In this document: positions 28,827 to 37,100 of the stretch, one piece after another | Layout: each line of letters starts with the position of its first letter | Numbering within the stretch: position 1 is the first letter of the stretch | Assembly (NCBI GenBank): GCA_963772585.1 | Contig: CAVYXV010000004.1 | Location: 248,001 to 312,000, forward strand | DNA length: 64,000 bases | Direction: 5' to 3' | DNA from: CAVVXN01 sp963772585 | Lineage (GTDB): Bacteria; Planctomycetota; PLA2; JAEUHO01 | The notes under the pieces: model-generated | What the model was told of the DNA's origin: nothing | Database searches by the model: none | Seen by the model: only the letters and a program-made list of their open reading frames with translations | Made by a program: the position numbers and the translations under genes

Positions 28827-31097
28827 TCACCGGGGGGGTTCGGCGGGTTGCCGGTGCCAGAGGGCGATCCGGTCCTCGCCGACGGCGAGGATGCCGCGGT
28901 CCGGCACGGGGATCAGGTTCCCGAAGGGGCCGGGCCCCGGCGCGAACCCCGTTCGGAACGTCTCGGGAACGACGCTCGCATCGGCCGTCTGCAGCACCTT
29001 CCCGCCGAGGAGATCGTAGACGACGAGGGCGTACGCCGTCGGTACCACCACCTCGTGCGCGGTGAGCAGCGCCCGGCCGTACGTCTCCGCGCCCTGTCCG
29101 GTCGTGGACACGCCGCGCCACAGCTCTCCGCCCAGCGGGGCGAGGGCGTCGAGCACGACCACCATGGGCGGCGGCCGTTCGCCCTCGGGACTCGCGCCCT
29201 TGCCGGCCAGGACGAGGCGCGCCACGCCGTCCTCGGCCGAGGCGTCGAGCCCCACGACCTGCTCCACCGCGAAGAGGGGGAAGTCGAAGCGCCGGTGGAG
29301 GCGCCACAGGACCAGGGCGCGGTCCCGCCCGCGCGGGCGGTCGAAGAGGAAGAGGAGATGCGGGCCGTCGGTGGGCGCAACGAACACCCGCTGGAGCGCG
29401 AGAAGGGGCGGCTGGTTGTCGAAGCCGCTCTGCCGCGGCGTGCCGTCGCGCAGGCCCTCGAGCCGGCGTGGGCGGCCGCTCGACACGGCGCCGCGATCGT
29501 AGCGGAAGGCCCAGTGCACGCGCCCGTGCCGGGCGTCCACGGCGACCACCGTGCCGAGAGACGTGGCCACGACCACCCGCCCCGCCGCGCCGGCGGGGGA
29601 GGAGGGGATCGCCTCGTCCGGCCGCCCGCCCCGGACCGGCGGGCCCGCCCCGAGCCACGTCTTGACCGCCACGGAGCCGTCCTCGGGATCCAGGCCGAGC
29701 AGCCACGCCTCCGCCTGGTCCACGGAGCCTTCCAACGGTCGGATCCCCGCGACCCACAGCCGGCCGCGGTAGAGCAGCGGGGCGCCGTAGAGACGGATCC
29801 TCCCGGGCAGGCCCTCCCGGTCGTGGTCCATGTCCAGGCGCCACGCGATCTCGAGCCGCCGGCCGTCCCACACGAGCGCGACGATCGCGTCGCTGCGGTC
29901 CCCGGCGTACGACCACGCGTCCCCGCCGGTGCCGTGGAAGGAGTACGCGGCGAAGCCGTCGCTCCCCGGGATCGCGGCGTAGAGCAGGCGTGTGTCGCTC
30001 GTCGCGGGGCCGAGCGTCAGGGCGTAGCCTTCCAGCAAGCCCAGCACGGCCACCGGCTCCTCGTCGGGACCGGGTTCGGGCAGGGGTTCGAACGGGACCC
30101 CGTCCAGACGCTTGCCGCTCGCCGCGTCGAAGGCCTGGACCGAGGCCCCGTCGTTCACGAACACGGTCCGACCGTCCGTGACCGCGCGGGGGGGGATCCA
30201 CGGACTCGGGCGTCCGTCCGCGTGGACGTCGATGCGCGGGAGGGCGTCGGGATCCGCGTGGAGCACCGCCTGCCAGGCGGGGACGAGATCGCCGTCCACC
30301 GGGGGAGCGACGGCGGCGCGGTCGGCCGCCCCGCCGGTCGTGGGCCACGAGCGCGCGCGGGCCCGCGGAGGGCGCAGGGCGGGGGGAACGGTGGGCGACG
30401 GACCGCCGTCGGCCGAGGCCTTCGCGAGGAACGCCCGGACCTCCTCCTCGCGGCCGGGAGCCGCCAGCGCCGCCGCCATCCGGGCGATCCGGGCATCGCG
30501 CCAGGGGGCGAGGGCCGCCGGATCCTCCGCCGTCACCTCTTCGACGTCCTCGAGGCGTTCGAGCCAGATCATCGCGCCGTCGCGATCCCCCCGCTCCAGG
30601 GCGAGATCGGCGAGGTAGAGCGCGGCGCGACGTCCCTCGGCGAGCGGCAGGAAGCGATCGACGACCCGGGCCAGCATCCCCCGGTCGCGACGCTGGAGCG
30701 CGCGGCGCAGCAGGGTGGAGGCGAGGTCGCCGTACTCCCGCCGGTACGCCTCCAGGGCGGGGGCGCCCGCCTCGAGGATCCGGTGGTGGGCGACGCGCCA
30801 CGCACCCTCGTAGACCGCCGTCCCGCGAACGGGGCAGACGTAGGGCGCGGCGGCACCGGGGTCGTCCTCGCTCGTCCACCGATCGGCCACGGCCTGCCAC
30901 GCCCGCACGAACGCGTTCCAGTCCTCCGCCTCCTTCGCGCGGTCGGCCTCGCGCATGGCGGTGAGGATCGGCGGCGCCTGGTCCTGCAGGAAGGAGGTGT
31001 TCTGTTCGGGGGCGTCCCCGGTCTGCCGGCCGACGGCCGCCCCGGGCATCGCGCACAGCACCGGGAGCAGGAGCGGGAGAACGAGGCCGACCTTCAT
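28827..31097 (-). CDS. Exported PQQ-like beta-propeller protein
   Basis: 756 residues from ATG 31097, which gives a signal peptide (MKVGLVLPLLLPVLCAMPGAAVG). An N-terminal helical/TPR-like half (about 25-260) resembles that of the larger PQQ+TPR protein at 17379-21776 (LRRALQRRDRGMLARVVDRF versus LGRALASRNVGLLEDIVERY). The second half is a propeller with Trp-containing blades (AVDARHGRVHWAFRYDRG, LDALAPLGGELWRGVS). Two proteins with the same build in one gene train point to a duplicated role, probably as periplasmic scaffolds. No dehydrogenase active site was recognised. Confidence 0.78.
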   Translation of the reverse strand: MKVGLVLPLLLPVLCAMPGAAVGRQTGDAPEQNTSFLQDQAPPILTAMREADRAKEAEDWNAFVRAWQAVADRWTSEDDPGAAAPYVCPVRGTAVYEGAWRVAHHRILEAGAPALEAYRREYGDLASTLLRRALQRRDRGMLARVVDRFLPLAEGRRAALYLADLALERGDRDGAMIWLERLEDVEEVTAEDPAALAPWRDARIARMAAALAAPGREEEVRAFLAKASADGGPSPTVPPALRPPRARARSWPTTGGAADRAAVAPPVDGDLVPAWQAVLHADPDALPRIDVHADGRPSPWIPPRAVTDGRTVFVNDGASVQAFDAASGKRLDGVPFEPLPEPGPDEEPVAVLGLLEGYALTLGPATSDTRLLYAAIPGSDGFAAYSFHGTGGDAWSYAGDRSDAIVALVWDGRRLEIAWRLDMDHDREGLPGRIRLYGAPLLYRGRLWVAGIRPLEGSVDQAEAWLLGLDPEDGSVAVKTWLGAGPPVRGGRPDEAIPSSPAGAAGRVVVATSLGTVVAVDARHGRVHWAFRYDRGAVSSGRPRRLEGLRDGTPRQSGFDNQPPLLALQRVFVAPTDGPHLLFLFDRPRGRDRALVLWRLHRRFDFPLFAVEQVVGLDASAEDGVARLVLAGKGASPEGERPPPMVVVLDALAPLGGELWRGVSTTGQGAETYGRALLTAHEVVVPTAYALVVYDLLGGKVLQTADASVVPETFRTGFAPGPGPFGNLIPVPDRGILAVGEDRIALWHRQPAEPPR

Positions 31098-31170
31098 GGC
31101 CGGATCTTCCCACGGCTTCGCCGGTCGCGGGTGCCTCGCGCGCGGCGCCGTCTCTCCGGCCGGCCGCGCG

Positions 31171-31464
31171 CTACCGATGCGTCGGGGCGAGAAGGAGCCG
31201 GCGGAGCGCGCGTTCCCGCGAGAAGCGCCCCGCGCGGGCATCCCGGATGGCCTGTCCGAGCTCCAGCAGGTGGTCCTCCTGGGCGGCGGTCTCGCGCCGA
31301 AGCGTCGCGAGGTCCCCCGCGAGGGCGCTGCGGCGCCACGCGGCCGGCACGGTGGAGAGCCCCAGGACGCCGATCCCGAGCAGGGCGACGAGTCCGACCC
31401 AGGCGGGAAGGGGCCGCGGCCGCCCGCCTGCCGGGGGAAGGAGCACGGGATCCGTCCTGTTCAA
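31171..31464 (-). CDS. Small single-pass membrane protein with coiled coil (FtsB/FtsL-like build)
   Basis: 97 residues from TTG 31464, preceded at the right distance by GGGAGG; longer upstream frames look like run-through. A short Pro-rich cytoplasmic tail, one membrane helix (about 22-42, LPAWVGLVALLGIGVLGLS), then a charged helical segment (LAGDLATLRRETAAQEDHLLELGQ). This is the build of septum-formation-initiator proteins, but the size and sequence are too general for assignment. First gene of the minus-strand train, divergent from the phosphatidylserine synthase gene over a 118-base gap. Confidence 0.55.
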   Translation of the reverse strand: MNRTDPVLLPPAGGRPRPLPAWVGLVALLGIGVLGLSTVPAAWRRSALAGDLATLRRETAAQEDHLLELGQAIRDARAGRFSRERALRRLLLAPTHR

Positions 31465-31582
31465 GCCGCCTCCCGGAGGCCGGATCCACGCTGATCGCGG
31501 CCCCCCTGTCCCCCTGGATCGGACCGGGACGCGCCCGGCTTTCGGCCCGGCCGCCGCCAGGGAGGCCCGTACCCTGGCGCCT

Positions 31583-32635
31583 GTGAAGCCGCACTTGCCG
31601 AGGGCGCGCCGGCGCCGACCGCGCATCCGGTCGATTCTCGTCCTCCCCACGTACGTGACGATGGGGAACCTGCTGGCCGGGCTCCTGGGGATCGTCTACC
31701 TCCAGGACGCCGCCCGGGCCGAGGACCCGACCCCGCTGTGGGTCAAGGCCGCCTGGATGATCTTCCTCGGCATGCTCTGCGACGCGCTGGACGGTCGCGT
31801 CGCCCGTTGGACCCGCAGCAGCAGTCCGTTCGGGGCCCAGCTCGACAGCCTGGCGGACGTCGTCACCTTCGGCATCCTCCCGGCCCTCCTCGCCCGGTCG
31901 ATCCTGGGCCAGGCGTTCCCCCACGTCGGGGGGCGTCTCCTCCTCGGCGTCGTGGCCGTCTACGTCGTCGGCGCGACGCTCCGCCTCGCCCGCTACAACG
32001 TCGAGTCCGCGCGGGTGACCTCCGACGGCAGCCAGCACGTGACGATGATGTTCCGCGGGCTCCCCAGCCCCGCCGCCGCCGGCACGATCGCGAGCCTGGT
32101 CCTGCTCTACGAGTCGTACGACCTGAAGGGGCTGGAGATCGCCCTCCTCCTGATCACGCCGGCGCTGGGCCTGGTCATGATCAGTCGCTTCCCCTACCCG
32201 CACCTGGCGAACCGGCTGCTCGAGGGCCACCGCGGCCTGCCGACCGTCGTCGTCCTGATCTGCGCGACCTTCCTGGGGATGGTGCACTTCGTCGAGACGA
32301 TCGCCGCCGTGTTCTTCCTCTACGCGGCGTCGGGCGCCGTCACGTGGCTCGTGGCCCGGATGACCGGTTGGCCCTCCTGGGGCTTCCACGAAGGGAAGGA
32401 CGAGGCGCCGGCCCCGGCCATCGACGACGAGGACGACGACCTCGACGACCTCGACGACGAGGACGACATCGACGACATCGACGACGACCACGACGACGAG
32501 GACGACATCGACCACGAGGACGACATCGACGACAACGACGACGACCACGACGACGAGGACGACATCGACGACGACGACGAGCACGCTGCCGACGATGCCT
32601 CCGCGGGGCGCGGCCGGGACACCGACGAACGGTGA
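31583..32635 (+). CDS. pssA: CDP-diacylglycerol-serine O-phosphatidyltransferase with poly-acidic tail
   Basis: 350 residues from GTG 31583. Makes phosphatidylserine from CDP-diacylglycerol and serine in the inner membrane, the first step toward phosphatidylethanolamine. The CDP-alcohol phosphotransferase signature D-x2-DG-x2-AR-x8-G-x3-D-x3-D is complete (Asp67 to Asp92), and several membrane helices follow. After about residue 275 comes an unusual tail almost entirely of Asp/Glu with scattered Ile/His (32425-32590), encoded by repeated GAC/GAG/ATC codons. The PssA assignment over other CDP-alcohol transferases rests on length and the N-terminal LPTYVTMGNLLAG segment. The stop overlaps the next start (GTGA). 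No psd gene is in the window. Confidence 0.82.
   Translation: MKPHLPRARRRRPRIRSILVLPTYVTMGNLLAGLLGIVYLQDAARAEDPTPLWVKAAWMIFLGMLCDALDGRVARWTRSSSPFGAQLDSLADVVTFGILPALLARSILGQAFPHVGGRLLLGVVAVYVVGATLRLARYNVESARVTSDGSQHVTMMFRGLPSPAAAGTIASLVLLYESYDLKGLEIALLLITPALGLVMISRFPYPHLANRLLEGHRGLPTVVVLICATFLGMVHFVETIAAVFFLYAASGAVTWLVARMTGWPSWGFHEGKDEAPAPAIDDEDDDLDDLDDEDDIDDIDDDHDDEDDIDHEDDIDDNDDDHDDEDDIDDDDEHAADDASAGRGRDTDER
32425..32590 (+). repeat. Asp-codon low-complexity repeat inside pssA
   Basis: Imperfect direct repeats built from GACGACGAGGAC and GACATCGACGAC encode the poly-acidic tail. Within the reading frame all units are multiples of three, so length can vary without frameshift. Confidence 0.7.
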
Positions 32636-34038
32636 GCGCCTCGCGGGACACCACCCCGGCGTTCGTGGCGTTGGGATCGAACGCCGCCGACGCGCGGGGT
32701 GCGCTCGAACGCGGGCTCGCCGGACTGGTCGAGGGAGGGGACGAGGTGGCCGCCGTCTCCCAACCCGTCCTCGCGCCGTACGAAACCGCGCCGGGCCGCC
32801 CCACCGACGCGGTCGCCCCCGTGCTCGACGTCGTCGTCCGGGTGGCGACGCGCCGCTCGGCCGAGGATCTCCTCGCGCGCCTCGGTGAGCTGGAGGACGC
32901 CGCCGGGCGCGTGCGCGACGGCCGCGGGGAGCGGACCCTCGACGCGGACCTCCTCGCCTACGGCGACCGCATCGCCGACGGGACGCCGACGCTCCCGCAT
33001 CCCCGCGCGCTCGCGCGGGCCTTCGTGCTCGCGCCCTGGTCGGAGCTCGACCCGCTCTACCCCGTGCCCGGCACGGGTGCGCGCGTCGTCGAGCACGAGC
33101 TGTCGCTCAAGGCGCGCCACCCGGAGCGCTTTGCCGCGCTCTCGTTCGAAGCGAGGCTCGCCCTGCCCGCGCGGGGCGCGCGACCGCTTCTCCTCCGGTA
33201 CCGGGCGGCGCGCGAGGCATGGCGGCGAAACGTCAGGGGACCGGTGGGCGTGGTGCCCACGATGGGCGCGCTGCACGAGGGCCACGCCTCGCTCCTTCGC
33301 CGGGCGCGGGCCGAGTGCGAGGCCGTCGCCGCGACGATCTTCGTGAACCCGATGCAGTTCGGACCCGCGGAGGATCTGGAACGGTACCCGCGCACCCTGG
33401 AGGCGGACCTGGACGTGCTCGCGCGGGCGGGTGCGGATGCCGTCTACCTGCCGGCCGTCCCGGAGGTCTACCCCCCGGGGTTCGCCACGCGCGTCGTCCC
33501 CGAGGGACCGGCGGAGGGGCTCGAAGGGAACCGGCGGCCGGGCCATTTCGCGGGCGTGGCCACCGTCGTGCTGAAGCTGTGGTTGGCCATGAGACCCGAC
33601 CGCATCTACTTCGGGAGGAAGGACGCCCAGCAGGTCGCCGTCGTCCGGCGGATGGCCCGCGACCTGGATCTCCCCGGCCGGATCGTGGTCGGGCCGACGG
33701 TCCGGGATCCGGACGGACTGGCGCTCTCGTCCCGCAACCGGTATCTCACACCGCCCGAGCGGGAGCAGGCGCTGGCCCTGCCCCGCGCCCTGGAGGCCCT
33801 GGTGCTCGAGGCATGGACGACGCCCGATGACGCCGAGGCCCCCGTGGCGAGGGCCCGTTCCGAGATGGAAGCGTGCGGGCTCGACGTGGACTACGTGGCG
33901 CTGGTGGACCCGGACACGATGCGCCCGGCCGCGGCGTCGGGGGATCCCGAGCTGGCCGTCGCCGCGGCCCGCATCGGCAGGACGCGCCTGCTCGACAACC
34001 GGTGGGTGATCCGCCGTCCCGCGGGAGGCGCGCCGTGA
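32632..34038 (+). CDS. FolK-PanC fusion: HPPK plus pantothenate synthetase
   Basis: 468 residues from GTG 32632, overlapping the pssA stop. N-terminal domain (about 9-145) is 6-hydroxymethyl-7,8-dihydropterin pyrophosphokinase (FolK, folate pathway): ALGSN start, RTLDADLL (101-108) with the two metal-binding aspartates Asp104 and Asp106, and PHPRALARAFVLAP (122-135). C-terminal domain (about 185-468) is pantothenate synthetase (PanC: pantoate + beta-alanine + ATP): VVPTMGALHEGH with HEGH 215-218, FVNPMQFGP, RRPGHFAGVATVV, YFGRKDAQQ and the KMSKS-like LSSRNRYL. Both sets of catalytic motifs are intact, so both activities are expected. No internal start or stop separates them. The fusion is uncommon. 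Confidence 0.92.
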   Translation: MSASRDTTPAFVALGSNAADARGALERGLAGLVEGGDEVAAVSQPVLAPYETAPGRPTDAVAPVLDVVVRVATRRSAEDLLARLGELEDAAGRVRDGRGERTLDADLLAYGDRIADGTPTLPHPRALARAFVLAPWSELDPLYPVPGTGARVVEHELSLKARHPERFAALSFEARLALPARGARPLLLRYRAAREAWRRNVRGPVGVVPTMGALHEGHASLLRRARAECEAVAATIFVNPMQFGPAEDLERYPRTLEADLDVLARAGADAVYLPAVPEVYPPGFATRVVPEGPAEGLEGNRRPGHFAGVATVVLKLWLAMRPDRIYFGRKDAQQVAVVRRMARDLDLPGRIVVGPTVRDPDGLALSSRNRYLTPPEREQALALPRALEALVLEAWTTPDDAEAPVARARSEMEACGLDVDYVALVDPDTMRPAAASGDPELAVAAARIGRTRLLDNRWVIRRPAGGAP

Positions 34039-36683
34039 CGCCCCGGGCCCCCTCCCTCGCGCTCGCCGCCCTCGTGCTGTTCCTCGCCGCGCCCCGGACC
34101 CCTGCGGCGGAGGAGCTCGCCGAGGCCCGGCACCGCTTCCTTTCCACGCGGGACGTGGCCGCCCTCCAGGCCGCCTTCGCGGGGAGCGCGCCTCGCGAGC
34201 CGGACGCCGTGACGGATGCACGCCTCGTGGGCCTCGCATCGCTCCCCGATGCGGAGGTGGCCGCGACCGGTGGCACGGGCTACGCGGCCGTACCCGACGT
34301 GGTGACCGCGCTCCGGCGTCTCGACCCGACCGAGGCCGAAGGGGCGCTCACCCGCGTCCGCCAGCAAGCCCGCGTGTTCGAGCTCGACGGGTGGCTGGGC
34401 GCGCTGCTGGCCGCGCGGCGCGGCCGGGACGCGGACGCCGAGCAGACCCTGCGGTCGCTCGGCGCCTCGCCGGCACCCGCGGAGGAGGCGGCCTTCCGTC
34501 TGGCGCTCGTGGGGGCGGCCCTCCCCGAAGACGACCGCCTCCTGCTCGCGGGAACGGCGCGCGAGGCGCTCCTCGCCGCCGCGACCGACGGCGACCTCGC
34601 CGCCGCCGAGGGCATCGGCCGGCGCCTGGCCGGCCTCGACCCGGGCTTCGGCGCCGAGGCGATCGGCCTCGCCGCCTTCGCGTGGACGCGGGCCGGTCGG
34701 CCCGAGCGAGGAGCGACGCTGTTCGAGGGCGCCGAGTCGCGCTGGGTGACGCCCGACGCGTCGGCCTTGCTGGCGCACGCCGCGTGGGCGTGGCGGCGGG
34801 GACGGCGGGCGGAAGCCTCCCGGCTCGTCGGCGACCGCGACATGCCCGCGGGGCTCGCGCCCATCGCGCAAGCCCTCGTGCGGGGCGGCGGTTCGCCCTC
34901 GTCTCCCGTGCCGGACGGTCCCGTCCACCTGCCTCCGGATCGCCGCGTGCCGGCGCTGGTCGCCGAGCTGGCGAGCGATCTGGGCGTCGCGACCACCCCG
35001 GCGGAGGTGGACGCGCGCGCCGTCGCGCTCGACCGGCAGAGCGACGAACTCGGCTTCGTCAAGCGCTTCCTCGAGGAGCGCGGCCTCGCCGTCCGCTGCT
35101 CGGCGGGCACGGATGCGGGGCTCGCCGGCGCCCTCGAGCGCGGGTACGCGGCCTTCCTGCTCCACCTGGAGGCGCCGCGGGACGGCTTCGAGTGGACATG
35201 GCGGCTGGTCCGGGCCCGGGACGCGGAGACCGGTCTGTGGATCGCCGAGACCGCGAACCTGGGGGATCCCGGTCTCCTCGCGCCCAACCTGCCGCGCGAG
35301 TCGCTGATGCTGCTCGTCGCTCCGGCGAAGGACGCGGACGGACTCGACGCCGTCGTGTCGGACGCGGAGAAGCGGCTCGGAACGGTCCTTCTCGACGCGA
35401 TCTCGGACGCCGACGCCGGCCATCTGCGAGCCGGCGCCAACCGGATCCGCTCCGCCTACGAGGGAACGCCGCCGTACGTGGCCGCGGTTGCCGCGGCGTG
35501 GCTGCTCTACCAGCGATACGTCGAGACGCAGCCCAACTCCCCCGCGAACCAGGACCGCGTCGCCATCGCCGAGTGCCGCGACCTGCTCCAGCCGCTGTTG
35601 GGTGCCGGCGGCCTCTGCGCGTTCGTGCCGTACGGGTACGGTACGGCCACGCTGCTGGCCCCGGGAACGCGCGAACCGGGCAAGGAGGCGGCCGCCGCCC
35701 TCGACCGCGCCCGCGACCTCGCGCCCGCCTCCGCCCAGGTGGCGCTTGCCGGCTCCGACGCGCACATCATCGCCGGGGACCGCGACGTCGCGTTTCGCGC
35801 CATCGAGCGCGCGCGGCGGCTCGACCCGCTCGACGTCCGCGCGCTCTTCAAGCGCGCCCTCATGCGGGACGCCCTCGGCGACACGGAGCGCGCCCGGGCC
35901 GACCTCCTCCGCGTCTTCGATCGCCGGCCCGATTGGGTTCGCGGAGCCATGGCGCTCACGCTGCTCGAGTTGAACGCCGGCCTCCCGCGCGAGGCGCTCG
36001 CCCACCTCGACCGGCTCGTCGCGGCGGTGCCCGAGGTCGGTCAGGAGGAAGCCGTAAGACACCAGCGCGGCCGCGCCGAGGCCATGCTCCTGCAGCGCGC
36101 TTCCTCCGCGGACGAGGTCGAGCCGCTGCTCGCGAGCTCGCTACCGCAGACGAGGCGGTTGATCGCGTTCGCCCTCGCCCGGTGGGAGACGAACGAGTCC
36201 GAGGCGTTGATGCGCCGGCTCCTGCACGACGAGAACGAGGGCGTGCGCGGTACGGCGTTGAAGGTGTACATGCGTCCGTGGCTCCGCGCGCGCGTCGAGC
36301 AGGACACCGCGCTCGGGCGCACGATCCAGGATCTCCTCCACACGGACGAGTCGGAACTCGTCCGCGGAGCCGCCGCCGGCCTGCTCGGGCTCGTCGAGGC
36401 GACGTGGGCCGGACGCGAGCTCGCCAGCGCGCTGATCGGCAATCGCCGGGACGACTCGCCCTACGTCCGCGCGGAGGTGGCCAACGCCCTTACCCGCCAC
36501 GACGGACCTCTCGCCCGCAAGAGCCTGGTCGCGGCGCTCGACGATCCCGACGCCGACGTTCGACGGGCCGCGATCGACGCCCTGTTCCGGGTCGCCGCCA
36601 CGTACCGGGGCTACGACCCCGACGCCTCCGCCGAGGCCCGGGCCGAAGCCGTCGCCCGCTGGCGGGCCTGGGCGGAACGGTAG
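34035..36683 (+). CDS. Exported TPR and HEAT repeat protein
   Basis: 882 residues from GTG 34035, overlapping the upstream stop. A signal peptide (LALAALVLFLAAPRTPAAEE) is followed by an Ala/Arg-rich helical region (30-300). A mixed alpha/beta segment comes next (about 300-470; the ERGLAVRCSAGTD...AFLLHL pattern recalls cysteine-protease-like folds but no catalytic pair was seen), then TPR-like units (about 560-690). HEAT repeats form the C-terminus (about 690-870, DSPYVRAEVANALTRHDGPLARKSLVAAL). Function unknown. Its place between panC and panD is probably operon packing rather than a role in pantothenate synthesis. Confidence 0.72.
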   Translation: MTPRAPSLALAALVLFLAAPRTPAAEELAEARHRFLSTRDVAALQAAFAGSAPREPDAVTDARLVGLASLPDAEVAATGGTGYAAVPDVVTALRRLDPTEAEGALTRVRQQARVFELDGWLGALLAARRGRDADAEQTLRSLGASPAPAEEAAFRLALVGAALPEDDRLLLAGTAREALLAAATDGDLAAAEGIGRRLAGLDPGFGAEAIGLAAFAWTRAGRPERGATLFEGAESRWVTPDASALLAHAAWAWRRGRRAEASRLVGDRDMPAGLAPIAQALVRGGGSPSSPVPDGPVHLPPDRRVPALVAELASDLGVATTPAEVDARAVALDRQSDELGFVKRFLEERGLAVRCSAGTDAGLAGALERGYAAFLLHLEAPRDGFEWTWRLVRARDAETGLWIAETANLGDPGLLAPNLPRESLMLLVAPAKDADGLDAVVSDAEKRLGTVLLDAISDADAGHLRAGANRIRSAYEGTPPYVAAVAAAWLLYQRYVETQPNSPANQDRVAIAECRDLLQPLLGAGGLCAFVPYGYGTATLLAPGTREPGKEAAAALDRARDLAPASAQVALAGSDAHIIAGDRDVAFRAIERARRLDPLDVRALFKRALMRDALGDTERARADLLRVFDRRPDWVRGAMALTLLELNAGLPREALAHLDRLVAAVPEVGQEEAVRHQRGRAEAMLLQRASSADEVEPLLASSLPQTRRLIAFALARWETNESEALMRRLLHDENEGVRGTALKVYMRPWLRARVEQDTALGRTIQDLLHTDESELVRGAAAGLLGLVEATWAGRELASALIGNRRDDSPYVRAEVANALTRHDGPLARKSLVAALDDPDADVRRAAIDALFRVAATYRGYDPDASAEARAEAVARWRAWAER

Positions 36684-36721
36684 TCGCCGCCCGCGGCGGC
36701 GCGTGCCAAGATGGGGGGATC

Positions 36722-37084
36722 ATGCAGCGTTTCATGCTCCGCTCCAAGATCCACGGCGCCCGGGTCACCGAGGCCGACCTCCACTACGTCGGCAGCATCA
36801 CGATCGACCGCGACCTGCTCGACGCGGCCGACCTCCTCCCCGGCGAGAAGGTCCTCGTCATCGACCTGGAGAGCGGCGCGCGACTGGAGACGTACGTCTT
36901 CGAAGGCGCCCGCGGCTCCGGCGTGATCGGCGTGAACGGGGGCGCGGCGCGCCATTGCCAGGTCGGCGACCGCCTGCTGATCATGGCGTTCGCCGCCCTC
37001 GAGGAGCACGAGTTGGCAGGGCACCGGCCCCGGCTCGTCTTCGTGGACGAGAACAACGCCGTCGGCTCTGCCGTCCGGTCCTGA
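36722..37084 (+). CDS. panD: Aspartate 1-decarboxylase (pyruvoyl enzyme)
   Basis: 120 residues. Makes beta-alanine from aspartate, the substrate joined to pantoate by PanC, which is encoded upstream in the same train. Self-cleavage site Gly24-Ser25 (YVGSITID) generates the pyruvoyl group. Lys9, Arg54 and Tyr58 are all at the positions known from the E. coli enzyme. Length is normal for the family. A GGGGGAT Shine-Dalgarno precedes the ATG. Cytoplasmic tetramer by family knowledge. Confidence 0.95.
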   Translation: MQRFMLRSKIHGARVTEADLHYVGSITIDRDLLDAADLLPGEKVLVIDLESGARLETYVFEGARGSGVIGVNGGAARHCQVGDRLLIMAFAALEEHELAGHRPRLVFVDENNAVGSAVRS

Positions 37085-37100
37085 AGGGCCGGGGCGGGAC

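Noticed and set aside
32425..32590. CRISPR or minisatellite independent of a gene
   Set aside because: The repeat is a codon repeat in frame with pssA and stays a multiple of three.
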